Translations under genes and position numbers: made by a program
Notes under the pieces: generated by a model
Databases searched by the model: none
Seen by the model: the letters and a program-made list of their open reading frames with translations, nothing else
What the model was told of the DNA's origin: nothing
Shown here: positions 6,515 to 11,265 of the stretch, piece after piece
Layout of the letters: every line of letters begins with the position of its first letter
Numbering within the stretch: the stretch's first letter is position 1
DNA from: Candidatus Dojkabacteria bacterium
GTDB lineage: Bacteria; Patescibacteriota; Dojkabacteria; SC72; JAFGCJ01
Length of the DNA: 11,265 nucleotides
Direction of reading: 5' to 3'
Assembly: GCA_028696915.1 (NCBI GenBank)
Contig: JAQVGB010000030.1
Coordinates: 1-11,265, forward strand

Positions 6515-7714
6515 ATGGATGCCCCGCTTCAAAAACAGTCGACGGTCCAGGATGTGACACAAACCACATCCGGAAACCGTCCGGCCCACCCGTCTTCCGA
6601 TTCGCATGCCGAGGTTATCGAGGAGATTCTTCTTCTCGAGCAAAAGGTCACACAGGCCGGTATTCCTCCGCTTCTGGAAGAGCGTTTACTACGGATGGTA
6701 GAGCGGCTCAAGCGTATGGCGAAAATGGGCAGTTACTCCGGCGAATTTGAGCTGATTGACAAGTACGCTGATTGGATTACCCGTATCCCGTGGACCGTTC
6801 GTACTCCGGACCGCGTGGACCTTCCCTCGGCAAAGACGATCATGGAAAAAAATCATTACGGTATGAATTCCGTGAAGGAGCTGGTGCTGGATTATCTTGC
6901 GGTGATGAAACTGCACTTGGAGAAGGGACGGCCACAGGAGACTCCGGCGATTTCAGATACGGCAAGCCTTGAAGGTTCTGCATCGCATGCGCCGATCATT
7001 TGTTTCGTTGGTCTGCAGGGTGTTGGTAAAACGACGATGGCGAAGTCGATCGCGCAGACGCTTGGCAGGAAGTTCGTCAGAGTATCACTAGGGGCGCTCG
7101 GAAGTGTGACTCAGCTCCGTGGCCAGTCGCGCGCCTATCTCGATGCGGAGCCCGGGCAGATCATCAAGGCTTTGGTGCGCTCGGGGTCGATGAACCCGGT
7201 GATCCTGCTTGACGAGATCGACAAGGTCAGCGGCCAATCAGGGCTACTGAGCGATGTGATGGCGGCCCTTCTGGAAATTCTCGATCCTGAACAGAACAAC
7301 GCGTTTACCGACCACTACGTGGATTTTCCGGTCGATTTATCCGACGTGATGTTCGTCGCAACCGCAAATAACTTGGGAACGCTTTCCGCGGCACTGCTCG
7401 ACCGTCTGGAAATCATTCGCTTCACCAGTTACAGCGATCAGGAAAAAGTCGTGATCGCGAAAGAGTACCTGCTTCCGAGAGTCATTGAAGCAACCGCACT
7501 GAGGCCAGATCAGGTGCAGATTGAAGAAGACGTGTGGCCGTTTATCGTGCGGCCGCTCGGGTTTGATGCGGGGATCCGCCAGCTGGAACGCAACCTCACC
7601 TCGCTGTGCCGTCATATAGCAAGAGAGGTCGTTGAAAAAGGTCTTGAGCGGGTGGTGGTGTCGACGTCGAATGTAAAATCGTACATGCCGGAGGGCTTGG
7701 GGACCTTGAGCTGA
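6515..7714 (+). CDS. Lon-type AAA+ ATPase lacking the S16 peptidase domain
   Basis: The 399 residues match the middle of Lon protease. After ~30 variable residues comes the helical linker (~32-95, ending YADWITRIPW), then DLPSAKTIMEKNHYGMNSVKE (102-122) and the AAA+ module: Walker A GLQGVGKTT (166-174), Walker B VILLDEID (229-236), LLEILDPEQNNAFTDHY, sensor 1 in VATANN, arginine finger R297 in LLDRLE, and sensor 2 R355 in GIRQLER. The protein ends at KSYMPEGLGTLS, where Lon would continue into its Ser-Lys peptidase domain; the next gene starts 54 bp later. The N-terminal substrate-binding LAN domain is also missing (Lon is ~780 residues). The usual RDEAEIRGHRRTYIGSMPG reads GSVTQLRGQSRAYLDAEPG, so it is diverged. 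ATPase activity is likely, proteolysis on its own is not. ATG 6515 is chosen over TTG 6509. Confidence 0.88.
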   Translation: MDAPLQKQSTVQDVTQTTSGNRPAHPSSDSHAEVIEEILLLEQKVTQAGIPPLLEERLLRMVERLKRMAKMGSYSGEFELIDKYADWITRIPWTVRTPDRVDLPSAKTIMEKNHYGMNSVKELVLDYLAVMKLHLEKGRPQETPAISDTASLEGSASHAPIICFVGLQGVGKTTMAKSIAQTLGRKFVRVSLGALGSVTQLRGQSRAYLDAEPGQIIKALVRSGSMNPVILLDEIDKVSGQSGLLSDVMAALLEILDPEQNNAFTDHYVDFPVDLSDVMFVATANNLGTLSAALLDRLEIIRFTSYSDQEKVVIAKEYLLPRVIEATALRPDQVQIEEDVWPFIVRPLGFDAGIRQLERNLTSLCRHIAREVVEKGLERVVVSTSNVKSYMPEGLGTLS

Positions 7715-7728
7715 AGGGTTGCCGATTT

Positions 7729-7752
7729 GATTGATTGTGCAATTGATTGTGC
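7729..7752 (+). repeat. 12-bp tandem repeat before the uracil-DNA glycosylase gene
   Basis: The units at 7729-7740 and 7741-7752 differ only at their first base and share ATTGATTGTGC. They lie in the 54-bp gap between the Lon-like gene and ATG 7769, in frame with the glycosylase, and would encode IDCA twice if translation began at TTG 7727. Confidence 0.8.
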
Positions 7753-7768
7753 TGAGGAAATCACACGA

Positions 7769-8452
7769 ATGACTCTTGAAGAGCTTAATGCAGAGGCAAA
7801 ACTATGTGCCCGGTGCAGACTTCGTGAGGGAGCGACACAGGTAGTGCCGGGAGAGGGTTCTGCGCATGCCGAGATCATGTTCATCGGTGAGGGGCCGGGT
7901 GCGGTAGAGGATAAAACGGGCAGACCGTTTGTCGGTCCTGCGGGGAAGTTCCTCGACGAATTGCTCAAAAGCATAGGCCTTGTCCGTGGGGATATCTTTA
8001 TCACGAACATGGTGAAATGTCGGCCGCCGGAAAACCGTGATCCCCGTGATGACGAGATGGAGATTTGTACGTCCTCGTGGCTCGAACCTCAGATTAAGTT
8101 GATCAACCCGAAGGTGTTTGTGCCGCTGGGGCGACATGCTCTGCATAAATTCCTGCCGGGCGCGGTGATTTCAAAAGAGCATGGCGAGCTCTATGAACGT
8201 GGTGGACTGGTGTATTTCGTCATGTACCACCCGGCGGTCGCGCTGTATAACGGGTCGTACCGGAAAGTGCTGTTGGATGACTTCAAGACACTTCGGGAAT
8301 TCCTCGATGGAGCGGTTGAGCCGGAAACCCTCAACGATGCGGTCAGCGATATCATCGCTGAGAAACGTAAGCCCGGAGGAAAAGGTCCGGATGAACCAAA
8401 ACGCGATGGACCGTCAGGTGGTGACAGCGGACAGGTCGGCATGAGTTTTTGA
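7769..8452 (+). CDS. Family 4 (4Fe-4S) uracil-DNA glycosylase
   Basis: The enzyme removes uracil from DNA to begin base-excision repair. The 227 residues carry the four family-4 iron-sulfur cysteines: C13 and C16 (LCARCRL), C84 (VKCRPPENR) and C100 (EICTSSW). Catalytic motif 1 is GEGPGAVEDKTGRPFVGPAG (40-59) and motif 2 is YHPA (153-156). A hydrophilic, charged tail follows from ~190. ATG 7769 is selected because MTLEELNAEAKLC lines up with known family-4 N-termini such as that of Thermus thermophilus, and GAGG lies at 7754-7757. TTG 7727, with AAGGG upstream, would add 14 residues (IDCAIDCAEEITR...) and cannot be excluded. The gene follows the Lon-like ATPase at a 54-bp gap, so they may be co-transcribed. 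Unlike family 1 UDG (Ung), this family is common in thermophiles and many uncultured bacteria. Confidence 0.95.
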   Translation: MTLEELNAEAKLCARCRLREGATQVVPGEGSAHAEIMFIGEGPGAVEDKTGRPFVGPAGKFLDELLKSIGLVRGDIFITNMVKCRPPENRDPRDDEMEICTSSWLEPQIKLINPKVFVPLGRHALHKFLPGAVISKEHGELYERGGLVYFVMYHPAVALYNGSYRKVLLDDFKTLREFLDGAVEPETLNDAVSDIIAEKRKPGGKGPDEPKRDGPSGGDSGQVGMSF

Positions 8453-8511
8453 GTTTGAAATACGATTGGCGTACCGGTCCCCGACCGCGTCATTCCACCT
8501 TTCGCCGTAGA

Positions 8512-8520
8512 TGTTATTTT
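8512..8520 (+). promoter_or_regulatory. Possible extended -10 element before the RNase J gene
   Basis: TGTTATTTT fits the TGnTAnnnT extended -10 pattern, with 4 of 6 matches in the hexamer. The best -35 at 17 bp is weak (ATTCCA, 8492-8497). If used, the transcript would start near 8527, downstream of ATG 8524, and RNase J would have to begin at ATG 8539. The rest of the 71-bp gap (8453-8523) shows nothing clear. Confidence 0.25.
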
Positions 8521-8523
8521 TTA

Positions 8524-10317
8524 ATGAAATTTGAACGTATGAATACGACAAAGAGGGGCAAAACACCCCGACAGCAATTGTTTTTCATGCCACTTGGTGG
8601 TGTGGAGGATATCAACCGCAACTGTTACGTTATTGAGTATGGACGGGATATCGTCGTGCTCGACATGGGGCTGAGTTTCCCTGATGATGACGAATACGGT
8701 GTGGACTATATCGTGCCGGATGTCGAGTATTTGGCACGCAGAAAAGAAAGAATTAAAGGAATTGTACTGACCCATGGTCATCTCGACCATGTCGGGGCTA
8801 TTCCCTATGTAATAGAAAAGCTCGGTTTCCCGACCGTATACGGGCGGGAATTCACCATGCTGTTCCTTGAGGAGCGCCTCAAGGAGCACGGCCTTGATAA
8901 AAAAGTGAAGCGGGTGATCGTGGAGCCCAAGGAGGAAGTCCAGCTCGGGTCGCTTTCGTTCAAGCTTGTTCCGGTGACCCATGCGATCCCGCAATCGAGT
9001 TCGGTCAGGGTGAAAAGCCCGGTCGGCTCCATCGTGTACACGGGCGACTACAAGTTTGACGTCGCACCGGTCAGTGAGCCGCAGTCCGACTACGCGGAGC
9101 TCGAGCGGATCGGGGACGAAGGGGTCAGCTTGCTGTGTATGGATTCCACAAATGTGTATGAAGCGGGCAAATCGCCCTCCGAGACCGATATTGCCGGGGT
9201 GCTCGAACGCATGATCAAGAACGCCAAAGGAAGAGTGATTGCGGCGACATTCTCGTCACTTGGCGCTCGTATCTACACGCTCATTGAAATTGCCAAAAAA
9301 CATGGCCGGAAGGTCGCGATCACGGGCAGAAGCATGCGTTCGATGCTCGAACTTCTTAAAAAAATTGGCTATGTGAAGGTCGATGAGACGGTTCTGGTGC
9401 CCGAGGAGGAGATAAAAAACATTTCCGATGAAAAGCTCCTGATCCTGACGACCGGATCTCAGGGTGAGGAAATGGCGGGTCTTTCGCGTATGTCGCGCGG
9501 CGAGCACCGTGGAGTCAAGATCAAGGATAGCGACACCGTAATCCTGTCATCGTCGGTCATTCCCGGTAATCAGGTGCCGGTCCAGCGGCTGATCGACGAT
9601 CTGTTGAAACATGGCGCCCGGGTTATTCACCAGTCGTTCATGGATGTGCATACGAGTGGTCATGGCTACCAGGACGACATGAAGCGGATGTATGAGCTGA
9701 TGCGGCCACGCTACATCATGCCGGTCCACGGGTTTCGGTCGTTTATCCATGAGGCGGCGTATTTGCTGACGCGGTGGGGAGCGAAGCGGAGTCAGATCCT
9801 CCTCCCGGAAACCGGTCAGCGCTTCAGGTTCGATCCTGCACGCGGCTGGGAAAAGGATGAAAAAATCCCTCAGCGCAATATCTTCGTCGAGGGGGTATTA
9901 GTTGGGGAAACGGACGAGCAGGTGATTACCCAGCGGGCGCAGATGTCGCATGACGGTGTTGTGTTCGTGTGGTTCGACCCTGATCCCCAGCGCACGGTCC
10001 GGCCGATTGTCAGTATGTATGGAGTGGTCGGGTCGGCTGTCCAGACGTCGCTTGTCCGTGACCTGGAAAGCGTGATCATGCGATCGATTGGGGCACACCA
10101 GGGACATTCGGTGTCAGACATCCGCGACCATATCTACAAGGCGGTGACCCATGCGGTTGAAAAGATCACCGGCAAGCGGCCGTTGGTGTCGGTTCGTGTG
10201 TCGGGTGAGGCAGAGCGGCAGCGGTCGGGTGGCAGGAAAAAAGGCGCGAGTTCTATGAAAGGAAGCATGCAGTCACGGTTGTATGGAAGGAGTACGAAAA
10301 AGCGCAGGAGGAGGTGA
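8524..10317 (+). CDS. rnj: Ribonuclease J (metallo-beta-lactamase/beta-CASP)
   Basis: RNase J is a zinc-dependent 5'-to-3' exonuclease and endonuclease central to mRNA decay and RNA maturation where RNase E is absent. The 597 residues show the metallo-beta-lactamase motif THGHLDHVG (H84, H86, D88, H89), PVTHAIP (H153), TGDYKFD (D175), the beta-CASP stretch FSSLGARIYTL and ITGRSMRSM, then TTGSQGEEMAGLSRM, DVHTSGHG (H376, H380) and MPVHG (H402). Spacing matches B. subtilis RNase J1 closely, so the active site is complete. The C-terminal domain (~460-570) is followed by a strongly basic tail ending in KKRRRR, likely to bind RNA. The start is uncertain: ATG 8524 and ATG 8539 both lack a Shine-Dalgarno, and the frame is open back to TTG 8449 with no family-like sequence. 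It runs convergent to the next gene, 8 bp apart. Confidence 0.96.
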   Translation: MKFERMNTTKRGKTPRQQLFFMPLGGVEDINRNCYVIEYGRDIVVLDMGLSFPDDDEYGVDYIVPDVEYLARRKERIKGIVLTHGHLDHVGAIPYVIEKLGFPTVYGREFTMLFLEERLKEHGLDKKVKRVIVEPKEEVQLGSLSFKLVPVTHAIPQSSSVRVKSPVGSIVYTGDYKFDVAPVSEPQSDYAELERIGDEGVSLLCMDSTNVYEAGKSPSETDIAGVLERMIKNAKGRVIAATFSSLGARIYTLIEIAKKHGRKVAITGRSMRSMLELLKKIGYVKVDETVLVPEEEIKNISDEKLLILTTGSQGEEMAGLSRMSRGEHRGVKIKDSDTVILSSSVIPGNQVPVQRLIDDLLKHGARVIHQSFMDVHTSGHGYQDDMKRMYELMRPRYIMPVHGFRSFIHEAAYLLTRWGAKRSQILLPETGQRFRFDPARGWEKDEKIPQRNIFVEGVLVGETDEQVITQRAQMSHDGVVFVWFDPDPQRTVRPIVSMYGVVGSAVQTSLVRDLESVIMRSIGAHQGHSVSDIRDHIYKAVTHAVEKITGKRPLVSVRVSGEAERQRSGGRKKGASSMKGSMQSRLYGRSTKKRRRR

Positions 10318-10339
10318 GGGGGTGCTCACCCCGCCTTTT
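10313..10339 (+). terminator. Possible intrinsic terminator between convergent RNase J and glycosyltransferase genes
   Basis: GGTGAG (10313-10318) pairs with CTCACC (10325-10330) around a 6-nt loop, followed shortly by TTTT at 10336-10339. A competing stem is GGGGT (10319-10323) with ACCCC (10328-10332). The hairpin includes the stop codons of both genes. The T-run is short, so termination on the + strand is plausible but not strong; on the - strand a T-run lies only further off. Confidence 0.4.
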
Positions 10340-11265
10340 CCGGTAGTCTTCCTTCGATAGATACGATGAACTTCTTACGGTTTTTGCCGAGCGTCAGCTC
10401 GTAGAGCGCCTGGATACGCGGGATAAGGTAGTAGGTCCAAATATTCACAAACATCAGAAGCGGCTCGAAGCACCACCACCAGATGCGGAAAAAGACCGAG
10501 CGCGATTTCGGGGGAGCGCCGTAGAATTTCCAGATGTAGTATTTGGTCGGAAGTTGAAAGACTAGCCCCGCCGTCAAAATAACACTGATGACACGGGGAA
10601 GATTGACGGAAATACTGGAGTACCCGATATCGTGGCTGAGCGCGGTCAGGATCGGGGCGGTGATGGTCAGAAGGATTCCTGCGGTCAGAAGAAAATTGTA
10701 TACGCGGAAGAGCAGGGTGAACTTGCTGATTTTTTTCATGAAACTGATCCGCGGGTTCCAGCTCATGCCCTGCAGTGCAAGCGGCATGATAAGCGCCCCC
10801 CAGCCCCACCGCAACTGCTGTTTGTACAGGGCTTTTAACGCGCCCATGAGAGATGTTCCCTCGACGGCATCCATGGTGACCGGCAGGAAGAACGGTTCTC
10901 CACTGAAATCGCCGTCGTGGTGCAGGAACATTTTCCAGTAGTAGTAGGTGTCCTCCGCTCCGGTGCTTGGGTCCCAGAAGTCTGCTTTCTCAAATTCATG
11001 AAAACTGCCGCAGTAACAGGAGAAGGACTGCTTTTTGGTGCGTTCCGCGACCCACTCGTTTAAAACGCCGAGCGTGAGCGTTCCGAAGAACACGCGGGTG
11101 ATTGCCGGGACGTTCCACTGGTTATTTGAATAGATCAAAATCGCTGGCCCGAAAAAGCGTTTCAAGCGGTTCTCGGTGGTCAGGTAGCGGTAGGTGAGCG
11201 CGGAGAAGAATTTGGGGTGGAGAAGTGTGTCGGAATCGAACTTCGTAAAAATCACGTGGCGAGAG
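10326..11265 (-). CDS. Membrane family-2-like glycosyltransferase, C-terminal part (N-terminus outside window)
   Basis: The frame is open to the right edge of the window and stops at TGA (10328-10326), so ~312 C-terminal residues are visible. They begin within the catalytic domain: TKFDSDT (DSD at 11237-11229) resembles the metal-binding D-x-D of GT-A enzymes. About 95 residues later comes GAEDTYYYWKM, with a possible ED catalytic pair, and then QQLRWGWG, matching the Q-x-x-R-W motif of processive family-2 enzymes such as cellulose and hyaluronan synthases. Three hydrophobic segments follow (LLFRVYNFLLTAGILLTI; VISVILTAGLVFQL; and a Trp-rich one near WWWCFEPLLMFVNIW), consistent with a C-terminal membrane anchor or polymer channel. 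The sugar and product cannot be told from sequence; a surface polysaccharide is likely. GTG 11255 could be mistaken for a start but lies inside the conserved domain. Confidence 0.85.
   Translation of the reverse strand, partial: SRHVIFTKFDSDTLLHPKFFSALTYRYLTTENRLKRFFGPAILIYSNNQWNVPAITRVFFGTLTLGVLNEWVAERTKKQSFSCYCGSFHEFEKADFWDPSTGAEDTYYYWKMFLHHDGDFSGEPFFLPVTMDAVEGTSLMGALKALYKQQLRWGWGALIMPLALQGMSWNPRISFMKKISKFTLLFRVYNFLLTAGILLTITAPILTALSHDIGYSSISVNLPRVISVILTAGLVFQLPTKYYIWKFYGAPPKSRSVFFRIWWWCFEPLLMFVNIWTYYLIPRIQALYELTLGKNRKKFIVSIEGRLPEKAG

Noticed and set aside
7712..7714. UGA read as glycine, which could extend the Lon-like protein
   Set aside because: Reading on gives no peptidase sequence before the glycosylase start, and other genes here end with TGA at family-typical points.
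8449..8523. N-terminal extension of RNase J from TTG 8449
   Set aside because: The 25 added residues resemble no RNase J N-terminus, and TTG 8449 overlaps the glycosylase stop with no ribosome-binding site seen.

Overview
The window is a gene-dense bacterial chromosome segment of moderate GC. It carries information-processing and RNA-turnover genes. Nine genes lie on the + strand and one converges from the - strand; two genes are cut by the window edges. Several traits point to a reduced-genome lineage such as the Candidate Phyla Radiation (Patescibacteria): a 532-residue IF-2 without the usual N-terminal region, a nusA-ylxR-infB-rpsO-pnp block lacking rbfA, truB and ribF between its members, tight spacing, and weak or absent Shine-Dalgarno sequences. 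TGA closes several genes at family-typical ends, so the code is standard, not the UGA=Gly code of Gracilibacteria/Absconditabacteria. The lineage call is inference; no rRNA gene is present.

Layout. 1-2399: end of nusA, ylxR (overlapping nusA by 77 bp) and infB, apparently one transcription unit. 2386-3780: a near-consensus promoter inside the end of infB drives a DHH-family (NrnA-like) gene whose signature catalytic residues are replaced. 3825-6398: rpsO, then a 111-bp spacer with a good promoter, then pnp. 6515-8452: a Lon-type AAA+ ATPase without any protease domain, then a family-4 uracil-DNA glycosylase. 8524-10317: RNase J. 10326-11265 (- strand): the C-terminal part of a membrane-bound family-2-like glycosyltransferase, ending tail to tail with RNase J over a shared hairpin.

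How the genes fit together. NusA, YlxR, IF-2 and S15 are the classic transcription-translation cluster. PNPase (3' exonuclease) and RNase J (5' exo/endonuclease) form an RNA-decay set, with the NrnA-like protein in the slot of a nanoRNase but probably unable to work as one. The two most unusual proteins are the NrnA-like apparent pseudoenzyme and the Lon-like ATPase that keeps all its ATPase motifs but has no peptidase. No mobile element, CRISPR array, tRNA or rRNA was seen, and no gene-free stretch exceeds 120 bp.
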